From: Dacryopinax spathularia
Taxonomy: Eukaryota; Basidiomycota; Dacrymycetes; Dacrymycetales; Dacrymycetaceae
Direction of reading: 5' to 3'
Length of the DNA: 64,000 nt
Assembly (NCBI GenBank): GCA_037974965.1
Contig: JBBPFI010000011.1
Span: 1,054,001-1,118,000 of the forward strand
This document shows, piece after piece, positions 47,257-58,137 of the stretch (position 1 is the first letter of the stretch; every line of letters starts with the position of its first letter). The position numbers and the translations under genes were made by a program. A model generated the notes under the pieces. That model saw nothing but the letters and a program-made list of their open reading frames with translations, was not told the DNA's origin and did not search any database.

Positions 47257-47831
47257 GCCGCGGTCGATCGTCCACTTGACCTGATGAAATAAGGCTGGGA
47301 GGGACGAGATGTCTGGAAGATTGCTCAGCAGATGGTTCTACAGAGGGACGGAGATCGGTATACGTGTGAACAGATTACATGGTCGGTTAGTCTGCTGAAG
47401 CCTCGCAAGTGAAGGACAACTCTCGCACCAAGTATTCTCCTTCCCTTTGCGTGTCATCAATCGCCGATCTCTCCCGATCTACGGAATCATCGCCCCATCA
47501 ATCTTCACGTTCCTCGCGCACTTCCACGCTCAGTTCGGCGATCGGACCGATCGATAAGGCGTAATAACTTGAAGGGTCCTGCCCCGTTACTTGACACTCG
47601 GGAAGAGCACAAGTGGAGGGCCAACAGCGAAAGCGGCCCAAGATGCTGCCTCCGTCATCTGGCATCAGTTCTTACAAACTGGAAGGATTCATGGTCGCTT
47701 ATGGCTGTTGGAAATAGGAAGCACGCTGTTGGTGGTTCATGTACACAATAAATGTCATCCATTGCAGCGTTGTCGTAACCACTGTCTACAGCGACCAAGG
47801 CAAACACAAGGACGAAACAAAGAGTCACCAA
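47257..47831. other. Junction between the two tandem units
   Basis: Boundary region of the duplication. The right unit's 3' flank begins near 47745. No gene was recognised. Confidence 0.45.
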
Positions 47832-50800
47832 CTAGCCGGTATAGCATTCCGTCCATCGAGTTCCGTGGACAAACTTGCTCAGGTCGACGTGGATCGTTGG
47901 ACCCGGAATGACCAAAGGGCAGAGTGGAGTGTAGAGGCGCCTCATCATCTCCGGCGGCACCCAGAGGAGGATATCAATGCCGTTACCTTGGATCCACCCA
48001 CTGTCGTAGTCCCAAGTGATGAACTCGTAGTCACTGTTGATCGGGTCGTTAGGCGGATATTGATGCTCTTGATGGGGAGATAATGACAGCAAAGATTCGG
48101 TCGCCGTTCGCGAGATCTGGGGAACGGTGGCACTGCCTGCCTTACCCGCGGGGCTGGTTACGGACAGTCCATCCATTCGTGACAGGCTAACCGTCCTGTC
48201 CCCGGAGCAGGAATCCAGCCGGTTCCAATCAGGCGAGGACATCACCGAGTTGGCCGACTCCTCGTGGCCAAGAAGCGGCTCACCGACCATCGCGCCCGTG
48301 TCCGCGTCCCAGATCCGAATCGTCTTGTCCCTGGAGCAGGAAGCCAACCGCTTCCCATCAGGCGAGAACGTGACCGAGTTGGCCGAATCCTCGTGGCCAA
48401 GAAGCGGCTCAACGGCCATCGCGCCCCTTTCCACGTCCCACATCCGAATCGTCTTGTCGTCGGAGCAGGAAGCCAGCCGCTTTCCATCAGGTGAGAACGT
48501 GACCGAGGTGACCCAATCCTCGTGGCCAAGAAGCGGCTCACCGACCATCGCGCCCGTCTCCGCGTCCCAGATCCGAATCGTCTCGTCCTCGGAGCAGGAA
48601 GCCAGCCGCTTCCCATCAGGCGAGAACGTGACCGAGTGGACCGAATCCTCGTGGCCAAGGAGCGGCTCACTGACCGTCGCACCCGTCTCCGCATCCCACA
48701 TCCGAATCGCCTTGTCGTCGGAGCAAGAAGCCAGCCGCTTCCCATCAGGCGAGAACGTGACCCAGTTGACCGAATCCTCGTGGCCAAGAAGCGGCTCACC
48801 GACCATCGCGCCAGTTTCCGCGTCCCACATCCGAATCGTCTTGTCGTCGGAGCAGGAAGCCAGCCGCTTCCCATCCGGCGAGAACGTGACCAAGTGGACC
48901 GAATCCTCGTGGCCAAGAAGCGGCTCACCGACCATCGTGCCCGTCTCCGCGTCCCAGATCCGAATCGTCTGGTCCCTGAAGGAGGAAGCCAGCCACTTTC
49001 CATCAGGCGAGAACGTGACCGAGTTGACCGAATCCTCGTGGCCAAGAAGCGGCTCCCCGACCATCGCACCCGTCTCTGCGTCCCAGATCCGAATCGTCTT
49101 GTCCCTGGAGCAGGAAGCTAGCCGCTTCCCATCAGGCGAGAACGTGACCCAGTTGACCGAATCCTCGTGGCCAAGAAGCGGCTCCCCGACCATCGCGCGG
49201 GTTTCCGCGTCCCACATCCGAATCGTCTTGTCGTCGGAGCAGGAAGCCAGCTGCTTCCCATCAGGCGAGCACGTGACCCAGTTGACCCAATCCTCGTGGC
49301 CAAGAAGCGGCTCACCGACCATCGTGCCCGTCTCCGCGTCCCAGATCCGAATCGTCTGGTCCCTGGAGGAGGAAGCCAGCCACTTTCCATCAGGCGAGAA
49401 CGTGACCGAGTTGACCGAATCCTCGTGGCCAAGAAGCGGCTCCCCGACCATCGCACCCGTCTCTGCGTCCCAGATCCGAATCGTCTTGTCCCTGGAGCAG
49501 GAAGCTAGCCGCTTCCGATCAGGCGAGAACGTGACCGAGTGGACCGAATCCTCGTGGCCAAGAAGCGGCTCACCGACCATCGCGCCCGTCTCCACGTCCC
49601 ACATCCGAATCGTCTTGTCCCTGGAGCAGGAAGCCAGCCGCTTCCCATCAGGCGAGAACGTGACCCAGTTGACCGAATCCTCGTGGCCAAGAAGCGGCTC
49701 ACCGACCATCGTGCCCGTCTCCGCATCCCAGATCCGAATCGTCTGGTCGTTGGAGGAGGAAGCCAGCCGCTTCCCATCAGGCGAGAACGTGACCGAGTTG
49801 ACCGAATACTCGTGGCCAAGAAGCGGCTCACTGACCATCGCGCCCGTCTCCGCGTCCCAGATGCGAATCGTCTTGTCGTCGGAGCAGGAAGCCAGCTGCT
49901 TCCCATCAGGCGAGAACGTGACCGACGCGACCCAGTGTCGGTGGCCAGAAAGTACCCGATCGACGACGGGCCACTGACGCAAGGCACCACGGTGTACCCT
50001 GGGGACATGCGAACATCGTCCAGAATATCGGTGAGACAACGGAGCCAGTGACGGGATCCAGGCAAGTGCAGAGAGGTACACATGCGGGGCCGACTCGCGA
50101 ATTGCAACGCTGAACTGTCTCACAAACCGTTGCGCGTCCCTGGCCAACGGCAACAATTCTGTTTCGCGTATCTGCCCAGCTTATGAGACGACATGCCCAG
50201 CTAACTCAAACTACACGCACCAGTGATGCTCTCACCGCAAAGTCCAAGCAAACAGACATCGCCCCGACAATCCCAGCCGTACTCCCTGCTTCCATCCAGA
50301 ACAAGAGCTTCTCCTGCAACAGGACAGACAGAAGGTCTCCCATAAGCCTACGAGATCTTTCTTGTCCAAGATCGCCCTCGCACGTCAACAGGTGGTACCC
50401 CCAAAAGGCACATGCGTAACGTAGATCTGGCGGCACTCGTGTGGCCAGACCGTCAATATCGTGATTGAGCGAGTAAGAGCTCTCCATTCCGCACATGTTG
50501 AAGTGCAACCGATTGGTCAGCAGACCAAGCGTGGAAATGGCCAGGCGGAGGTGATGCCCGTCTGCCCCAATGTAAAACTCCCCAGCCCTTTGATGATCGC
50601 ACAACATGTCTTGAAACGAAGAGTGAAGAGGCCGGACCGGGCTGTTCTCGTTCTCCACTCCGCCCAGAAGCGATCCGAGCAGGGGAAGAACAGTGTCTTC
50701 CACGAGCGACCGAGGATCGACATCGGCGTCAGGAGGCAGGTAGCCCATAAGGCTGGCGAGTGATCTCCGCGATAGCGGCTCGGCAGCGGCGAAAAGCATC

Positions 50801-53166
50801 CCCATCGAGATCTTGAACGGCTGACGGGCCTCCTCGTCTGTGAGGAGCGTGGAGAGCACCGTCTTGTACAGATTGTCCAATGCAATCCCGCCTTGGTCCG
50901 TTCTCATCAGCTTCTCAAATCGCATTCTCGGCGTCGAGCCCACGCGCTGTTGCCCCACAATAAAATCGCATGCGACGAACGCCCACTGAAACAGGCCCTC
51001 TGAGCGATCGCGCAGTTGCTCACACGATCGATCGTCCAAGCCCTTCGGCAACTGGCCAGATCCAGAGGAGAGTTGGTTTTTAATGTAGCAGAAGATGTCG
51101 GTGGCCAGCGTTCGTTCCATTTCAAGCGTTGGCATCGGATGCAATTTCACTTCTGGGCACCTTGCCAGCTTGTTGATAATGTCTGGTTCAGGTCGACATG
51201 TGATGAGGAAGCGGAATGAAGATGATAGCTCCCCCAGACGGGAGTGAAGCATCGCTAGCAGGCGAGAGCGAGTGGCGGGAGTTCCGCATTCGTCTAAAGC
51301 ATCGATGACGATCAAGATTGTTCCGCTCACAAGGAGTTGCGTGGATGGTCTGCGAAGGAACCGATCGAATTGACGTTCGATGTCTTCCGTGCCGCAGATA
51401 TCCCTGTCGTCTCCAATCGACGAGGCGAGCGCCGCCTGGTATGCAGGACGGCCGCGGCAGAGGTCACGGGCGATGTTACGAAGCAAACTTGCCGGTTTTC
51501 TTGTCATCCCTGAGTTCCTTTGAAAACAGAACACCGATCCAAGCTGATCCATATCATTCATCATTCCCGCAACCGTATGGGCAATCGTAGACTTCCCCGT
51601 ACCAGCTGGACCGCTGAGAAGAAGCATGCGAGGAGTGGCCGGATCGTCGTCCACAGCCCACTCGACGAGATCCTGAATCAGGTCCTTCCTCGTGCCGGCA
51701 AGGCAGCGCTTGCCAGAGTCGTAGCCGGCCTCGTCCACGTAGACGATCTGCAGGACGTCCACCTTCGCGGCTAGCGCGAATTCAGCGATCTGCTCGTCGA
51801 AGACGGACGTGGCACGTACAGATATCCTGAGCAATTCCCACGATTCTGTGTGTCACAATCTCCAGCTGCAGCTGGGAGCCAGCGCGGAAGTCGGCCTTGA
51901 GCTTCTCGAAACTCTCTTGGTATTCTGTGACCGTTTGGGCCGTACAGGATCCCGTTTGCTTGATCAGCCGGGTTACTGGTGCACGGTTAGTGGATCAGAC
52001 CCCAGCCATCGCCAAAGGGCAACTTACGGAAACTTCTATCCCTCGCATAGCTGGAGATAAAGTGCCCACAGTCGATCGTCTGACTGCTCATTTGGCAAAG
52101 CGTCCGTTCCCGCAATTTGTCCTTCCCGGGGGCGTCTTTCACGTTCTGGATTTCTTGGGCTTCTCTCACGAAAGCATACACGTCGTTCATAGTTTCCAGT
52201 AGTTCTTGGATGTTAGCGTCAAGATCGCGCTGTCCCCGCACTAACTTTTCCCATAGAGCATAAGCGTTTCACTCTCTCGTTTAGATGATCACTCACCTTG
52301 TAGGCAGCAGACATCACCGTCCAAGCAAGCTTGGCGTACGGATGTACCTGTCGCAGTCCATGAGGATACCGTGGAGCTACTTCCGCAACCACAAACGCAC
52401 CTCGGCCACGTCATTCATCATCGTCATAAACCACTCCAGATTTTCCAGTAGCGGCTGGCATGCACTGACTATGTTGGACGCCGGAACCTTCTTGCCATCG
52501 ACTAGAGCCACGGGTTCTGACTTATCGAATCGTCCAAAAGTATGTATCGCTTGAAGCCTCGCGTTCGCGGTGGACAAGGCGTCCTGCATGGTTGCCAGAT
52601 CCGTCACCGGAAGATTGTTCATCCGACTCTTCTCTTCCAGAAGCAGTCGAACCGTGACGGCGCTCGGGCCAGTGCTGCGAGGACCGATTGGAATACCTAA
52701 GACAGACATTTCAGCGTCCACGCCAACGGCCCAGTTTGAACGCACCTGCGCTGCTCGGTATCCACTCCTCAACGCGCAACACAGCATGTCCAACCTCTTC
52801 CACCGACCGGGAGGAATGATTCTTGCACAGCTCTACGCGGATGCTCTGATCAGGCGCACACTTGCTGCGGCTAGTATGAGTACTCGTGTTCTGGTTGTAT
52901 GCAACGCGCGCTTACAATTCGTGCCTGTCCTCCGCCCTGTTCCAGACCACGTTGCTTTCCCGCGTCTGGATTTCCCTCAAAGCCCACGAGGTTCCGTCGC
53001 CGAGAATACGGAGGACGTATTTGCCCGGTGACTTGAGCAAGCTCCGCCGTGGCAAGCCATCGACGCTAGCGCCTAGCAATACGGTCAGCAGGAGCCTTGG
53101 GTCCAGGCAGAACCAGACAGGCGCACCGGTGAAGGTATACGTCCTCTTCGTCAACAGCTCGGCCAT
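47832..53166 (-). CDS. NACHT-WD40 STAND (fungal NLR-like) protein, 1641 aa, tandem copy 2
   Basis: Nine exons: 53166-53127, 53072-52916, 52864-52746, 52696-52401, 52347-52297, 52244-52028, 51975-51820, 51770-50221 and 50171-47832. The start, MAELLTKRTYTFTG, is shared with copy 1. The same domain order is seen: C2-like, helical, NACHT (GPAGTGKSTIAHT near residue 395, ILIVIDALDECG near 495), 14 WD40 repeats and the tail IPGPTIHVDLSKFVHGTRW. The WD40 units are almost identical to one another (LLGHEDSVNSVTFSPDGKR, LASCSRDKTIRIWDAETGAM). They differ mainly at a few positions such as S/D/R before K/Q and D/E/Y after the His. This matches fungal STAND genes with high internal repeat conservation, where repeats recombine and a few variable residues define specificity. 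It is intact. Confidence 0.9.
48160..49960 (-). repeat. Array of 14 nearly identical WD40-coding repeats (129-bp period), tandem copy 2
   Basis: Each unit is 43 codons. Counted from the N-terminus, units 4-5-6 and 7-8-9 match as blocks (the second of each has WLASS followed by RDQTIRIW), giving a three-unit, 387-bp higher-order duplication. The last unit (14) is diverged. Confidence 0.9.
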
Positions 53167-54568
53167 TCTCCCAGTGCAGTTTCTCAATGATCGAGTTCCG
53201 TGCTCTCCCTCTCAAGCGGCTCAGCAGCGCTCAACCTGATCGTGGTCGGGATAGAACATCAAGGGAGAGAGAGATAGATGCCGTTTTATATAGAACGGCA
53301 GCTCAATGGACAGCATGACGTTACTGTCCTGCCTCGTATTGTCCTGGGAAACCCGGGCGTCTGTTAGCATCGCATCGCTGCCTTCGGGTAGGGTTACGAT
53401 ATCCCATTCTGGCATTCACTCTGACGTGTGCGAAGTGGATAAAGGATATTCTGCCCTCGTTCGACTCCCGGATATAGTACTCAGGTGTAGGAAAACTTTG
53501 GGACAGTCAGGGCTGCTGTTCACAGAATCCCGAGCGGCAATGCGCTGGCGCACCTTGCACTCCCGGCTTCCTCGCACTCCTTCCTCAACTAGCAGCGGTC
53601 TTCCCGTCAAATCGGCAGCCTGCATCGCACTGGTACCTTCCCACTTCTCGACGCTAACCCGGGGCTTATCTTGAGAAGGCAAACGTGTGCGAATTGACGC
53701 AGCAAGGGCGATGCGAGGCATGTCGTCGTTCACCCAGGGTGGGCGATGACTGGTTGGAGAACGGCTCCAAGCGGCTAATGGGCAGTGATGTTGTTGGCGC
53801 CTATAGAGGATATATGCTGCTTGTTATATATGTTCTGAAAGGCACGGTGCTTTATAATCGAAGATGGGAAGTACGAAAGGGTAGGAGCAGCCAGAGTCAG
53901 GGTGTCACCAAGATGATGCTCACCATTGCGTCTAATCATAAAAACGCCTCTTATATTAGGTCGTTCTGGTTGCCGCCTCATTAGCATCAGCCTTCAGTGG
54001 ATAGGCATTCTATCGCCTTTTGTACATGATAATGGCCTTTGAGCAATTGTCCTATGTATCAAGCTTCGTATCGGGCATGGAAAAGTCCTCTGTTGCTAGC
54101 ATATATGGCATATCTCTTGTCGCCCGCGTCCCCGTCCTCCAGCTGGCTTACTTCATATTCACTGGCAACTGCTCGCGCTCACGGCCGCCTTCTTGAACCG
54201 TCGCCCTAACTCTACCTCAGCGTGTGTATCTTTGCAGTAGACCCTCAGGCTTCCGCCTCTTACTGCCATGACAGCTTCGTACGTGCATACTATAGAGTTA
54301 GTAGGTAACCCGGTTCCCTCTGCGTTTGACAGCGGTCCAGAGGCCTTGACGCTCCGCACGAACTACAGACCACATCATCGGTCACTAAGCAGGTTGGCAG
54401 ATTAACTCACAAGCCTAAGCGCCGTGGACATTATACCTTATACGTACTGAGCGATGAATATACCGCACTCGTTAGCGAGAAACAGAGAAACGTATGGTAC
54501 AAGAACGACGAGCTCAACCCGTCGACCCATCAACCCCCTCTCAGCTCTGCCTCGCGAGCTAGTACTAA
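53167..54568. other. Spacer between STAND copy 2 and the DUF4336-like gene
   Basis: Homologous to 44896-46292. No convincing gene was found; it contains the copy-2 promoter. Confidence 0.5.
53284..53292 (-). promoter_or_regulatory. TATA box of STAND copy 2
   Basis: TATATAAAA on the minus strand, about 118 bp upstream of the start codon at 53166. The matching place in copy 1 has the weaker CTACATAAAC. Confidence 0.5.
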
Positions 54569-55783
54569 CTACTCCTTCAAGAAGTTCGCATATGCAGTCA
54601 CCCAGGCCTCTTTCCCCTTCTCCTCAATAACATCGCCGTGACAAGGGACGACCCTCTCAAAGTCCCACGCAGCGACAGTCTTCGCATCCCGCGCCATCAT
54701 CCTACCAGAGCCAAGTCAGTCAGACCGGCTAGCCGATGGGGAGAGAGCGACGCTGATAGGTATAACGCACTGTTTGTCCTCTGAAGCGAAGTTGAGGAAC
54801 CGTTTGTAGAAGGGCGCCCATGGGTTGAGCAGCTTCGCGAAGAAGCTGTTTTCGGAGCTCTTGCTCTTCGAGTACTGCGCATATATTCAGGGCATGCTTC
54901 ATGTTTGTGTGAGTCTGACACGCACCTGCTCCTTGGCTGGGAGGTTGTGTAGCAGGTCGGCGACGACGAGCGTTTTGGACGGCGCGTGATAGATTGCGAC
55001 GTCTTTGTTGACGAAGCCGGGGAAGTAGCTGCATGCTCGCATTCAGCAACTGAGTGGGCTAATGGGTTGCAAATGGTACCAAGCGGTTATCTGATAGGCC
55101 TAGTCAGCACGAGATGCGAAAGATAGATGAGGCAAGAAGAAGGTACCTCCGGCTCATACCCATAGGTTGTCCCGGGCGGATCCGCACCATATGCTATTCG
55201 TCTCATCAACCCATCTTATTCCGACTGAGCATAAAGATCTACGAACCCCCGGCCCACTTGATGTCCTTCTTCTTCTCAACAAGAGGGGCGACCGCGATGG
55301 CTTTTGCGTTCGGATAGGCCTTGTGATACTCCTCTGGTGGCTGGTTGAGCGACGGAGCTTTGCTGATGCGAATCGCGGCTGCTTACCGATGTAGAGCGCA
55401 TGCAGCTGGTCTGGTGTGACGAGGTACCTGAGCAACGTGTAAGGCCGGAGGATGTGAATAATATGATGGCAGCACAGCGCACCTCACAACCCCCATCGTG
55501 TCCAACGCAGCCTTCGTCTCAGCCGTCAGAGGGGTCGAGACGTAGACGAAGACATCGCCGTTGCTCAGTCTGATCGCGGTGGTCCGACCTCCAAAAGGCA
55601 CGAGACCAAGACGGGCGAACGGTCTGGCCTTCCAGTCAACAGTTGTTCTTCCAGGATGAGCAGGAAGGAGTACTTTGAGAAAATAGTCACGCCTGGTGCT
55701 ACCTGAGTATAGGTTAGTGATTCCAGCATCGGAGGAGCGCTGCTGATGAGACGCACCTCACGAATGACGAGCTCGTCCGACAT
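54569..55783 (-). CDS. DUF4336-like protein (metallo-beta-lactamase-fold type), intact copy
   Basis: This is a multi-exon minus-strand gene. The first exon is short, MSDELVIRE, then VAPGVTIFSK, then PFARLGLVPFGGRTTAIRLS with NGDVFVYVSTPLTAETKAAL. Then come YLVTPDQLHALYI, YPNAKAIAVAPLVEKKKDI, a YFPGFVNKDVAIYHAPSKT block, LLHNLPAKE, and a C-terminal AYANFLKE with stop TAG at 54571-54569. Introns are short with GTGCGT/GTAAGC donors. The pattern is that of fungal DUF4336 proteins, which are annotated in databases as related to methanol oxidase or metallo-hydrolases. The biochemical role is unknown. It lies about 1.4 kb upstream of STAND copy 2, on the same strand. Confidence 0.7.
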
Positions 55784-56159
55784 TGTAGCGCAGAAGATGA
55801 CGATGAGCTAGCCTTCACTGCTCAACCATACTCGACATTGCTATATAACCTCATCTCTCCGCCTGAGTCGCTGCTTATCTCATCCTTCTTGCGGAGTGTT
55901 TGCGCGTCATTGGCCAATCTGTTCGTTCCCCGATCTGCGGAGACAGCGAGGATACGTCAACAGCCCATCGCCGACCCTGACGTGCTGTTTAGGCTTCTGG
56001 ATTTTCACATGCAGGCGCTTCTTTCGGGACCTTTCATTGCCAGTGTTTGATTGAGGACCGCAGTCTCGGACGATGTAAACTCGAGTTGTCCTACTATTCT
56101 TTCAACCCGACGACAATGCCTGACACACCTTCCTCTGCTTAAGGCAGCAAGACGCCGTA
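55784..56159. other. Intergenic
   Basis: 5' flank of the DUF4336-like gene and 3' flank of the GH12-like gene. Nothing else was recognised. Confidence 0.4.
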
Positions 56160-57303
56160 CTAGTCCAAAGTCGCAGAGAAGTAAGTCGTGTCGAACGAAG
56201 CATCGCCTGCCGCGGCACATCCTACATTAGCCTCCCTCTCCACCCATGGCAAACAGTAATCTGCACATACCATTAATAGCCACCAACCCTCCCTGGACGG
56301 AATTCAGGTACGTCCCCTCCGGGACGCCCTCCTCCGCCGTCAGGTAGCTCAAGAATGGCAACAAGTCCTGCTGGAAGCTGGAGAACGAACCGGTGATGTC
56401 GGGCACGTAGCTGTACACCGTCCAGGTCCCGTTCGTCGTTGGGTCTGTCGCGTTCCCCGCCCAGAGACTCCACGTGGCGCCGTTGACCGTGACCAGCGAA
56501 AGGAGCGAGCCGAACGGCTGGGGACTGCCGGTGCTGCCGAGCCAGACAGCTCTGACGGCAGTATCTTGTCAGCTTACCAGATCCTTCAGGCAGAGGATGG
56601 GAGTTGCAGACACGTACACTTCATACTCTGTCTCATTTGATGCAGGCGCTCCCGTAGCGTTTGCCCCAAGCCAAATATGGAATCTACGTGCCGCCATGAG
56701 CCAGCCTGTCCGAAAATGCGGCAATGCCTTTCCAGTATGGCTAAGGCTTACCCAACATATCCGATGTAGTCGCTACCTACGGAGCCATACCTCCAGTTCC
56801 ACGACACGGGCAGACTGGTGAGCGCCGACAGCTGCACACCTGTGACTTCGGTGTTGTACGTGTATACGTCTGTCAGTGTGCTGAGTGCTCAGTACGCCGA
56901 CGACAGTCGTTGCTCGACGCGCAGGTCGAGCGACGGAAGACAGGGAGGCTTACAGCTGACGAAGCTGCTGTCGACTGGCGTGCAGTCGAAGTACGATTCC
57001 CACACCACATCGTACGTGCTAGCAGAGGAAAGCGTACTCGTTTGAGATCCCGTGCCATTCCCTAAACTCATCTCGTCAGACGCCGGACATCAACGTTGGA
57101 GTACATAGAGAGAGCGAGAGCGTACCCCACTGGAGCTGGCAAAGGGTGTAGATGCTCTCGGAGGCGCATGTGTTCTCGCTTGTCAGCTGGATAACAGGTG
57201 GAGGAGGCGAGAATTGGCGAGCTGCCGGTGGGATAGCAAGTGCCGACCTGGCTGCAAGGATGAGGAGGGGGAGCTTGGACACGAGCTGGAGCATTGTCGT
57301 CAC
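56160..57303 (-). CDS. GH12-like secreted protein lacking the catalytic acid/base
   Basis: This is a multi-exon gene starting MTTMLQLVSKLPLLILAARS (signal peptide) with the GH12 N-terminal motif CASESIYTLCQLQWG. Later exons read GNGTGSQTSTLSSAS, TGVQLSALTSLPVSWNWRYG, FHIWLGANATGAPASNETEY and AVWLGSTGSPQPFGSLLSLV, ending TTYFSATLD with the stop at 56162-56160. The nucleophile Glu region (TEYEV before AVWLG) is kept. Where the paralog at 58138 has GTEAFTG, with the acid/base Glu, this protein reads GGLVAING, so the Glu is absent. The inserted FDCTPVDSSFVSC segment also differs from the paralog. It is probably not a normal glucanase and may be a binding protein or a decaying gene. Confidence 0.7.
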
Positions 57304-58137
57304 TCGACCGGGACTCGTGAGGTTGGTTGTCGTTTGTTCATGTCTAGCTGGTTTTCATACCCTCTTAAATACCGTCGAAAGACCTCTAAACATAATGCGA
57401 CGCTTCTTGAGCGATTCCTCACACCGGCGACAAAAGCCGGAAATGGCTGATCAAGGCTGCGTCCTAGTCGGATTTCGCACATTTCCGTTCCTATTCAGGC
57501 GGTGCCTGATCATGTGGTATCCAGTCATCAACAATGGACGGAACGCCTGGATGCGGGCGGCTTACAACGGTTTGAAGCTATTTAAAGCATGCAGAAGATC
57601 GCCAAATAGCAAGGGTAGCCGTAAGTGCGCTTTGTTCTCGGATTTGTGCTTGGTGGAAGGAAGATCCCGTCGGAAAAGAAGCAAGCAGCCTAAGGGTCTT
57701 GGGAAGAAGGCTATCTTCGGTTATTACCTTAGCCATTCAGCTCGCCGTGACCTTGTCTCATTGCGTCGACTACTCTCAAGTCAGCAGAGATGGCACGGGC
57801 CGCGACGGGCGGCTAGGCCGATGCCATTGCCATGCTGATCTCTCCTCTTTAATCAGCCATTCAGGATGACGCCGAGACGATGCACGTTCGTCCTTGTATG
57901 CTCTCAACCAGCTCAGGTCTGTCTCCTTACCAAACCAGGACGTGCTTGACTGATCCCGCGCAGAGGACATACATGGTGGAAAGGATAAAGACAACCGTCT
58001 CGCGTAGCAAAGGCGAAGGCACTGGGAGTTAACATTGAAAACGGGATTTGCTTCTCAGGAAGGACTACAGGGCAGAGTTGTCGCTACTTCATGAGAGAGA
58101 GCAATCGCTTATTCACCCAAGCTCTTGGCAAGTCCGC
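57304..58137. other. Intergenic between the two GH12 genes
   Basis: A plus-strand frame of 228 codons (57152-57838) crosses here but overlaps the GH12-like first exon and has no recognisable domain. Nothing else was seen. Confidence 0.4.

Larger units (their letters stand above)
39480..47290. repeat. Tandem duplication unit 1 (STAND gene plus decayed DUF4336-like gene)
   Basis: The unit is collinear with 47745-55790. Shared parts are the 3' flank (ACAATAAA followed by CAGTCTACAGCGACCAAG), the whole STAND gene, its promoter, the spacer (for example the segment around CACAGAATCCCGAGC) and a DUF4336-like gene. Edges are approximate. Confidence 0.8.
47745..55790. repeat. Tandem duplication unit 2 (STAND gene plus intact DUF4336-like gene)
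   Basis: Collinear with 39480-47290 in the same orientation. Both genes are open in this unit. Confidence 0.8.

Noticed and set aside
48127-49977. A 616-codon open frame antisense to the WD40 array of STAND copy 2
   Set aside because: It mirrors the 129-bp repeat; because the units are in register, an absence of stops in one unit repeats in all. The same effect is seen antisense to copy 1. No start context or domain.
57152-57838. Plus-strand frame of 228 codons between the GH12 genes
   Set aside because: It overlaps the GH12-like first exon on the other strand, has no domain and uses an unlikely start.
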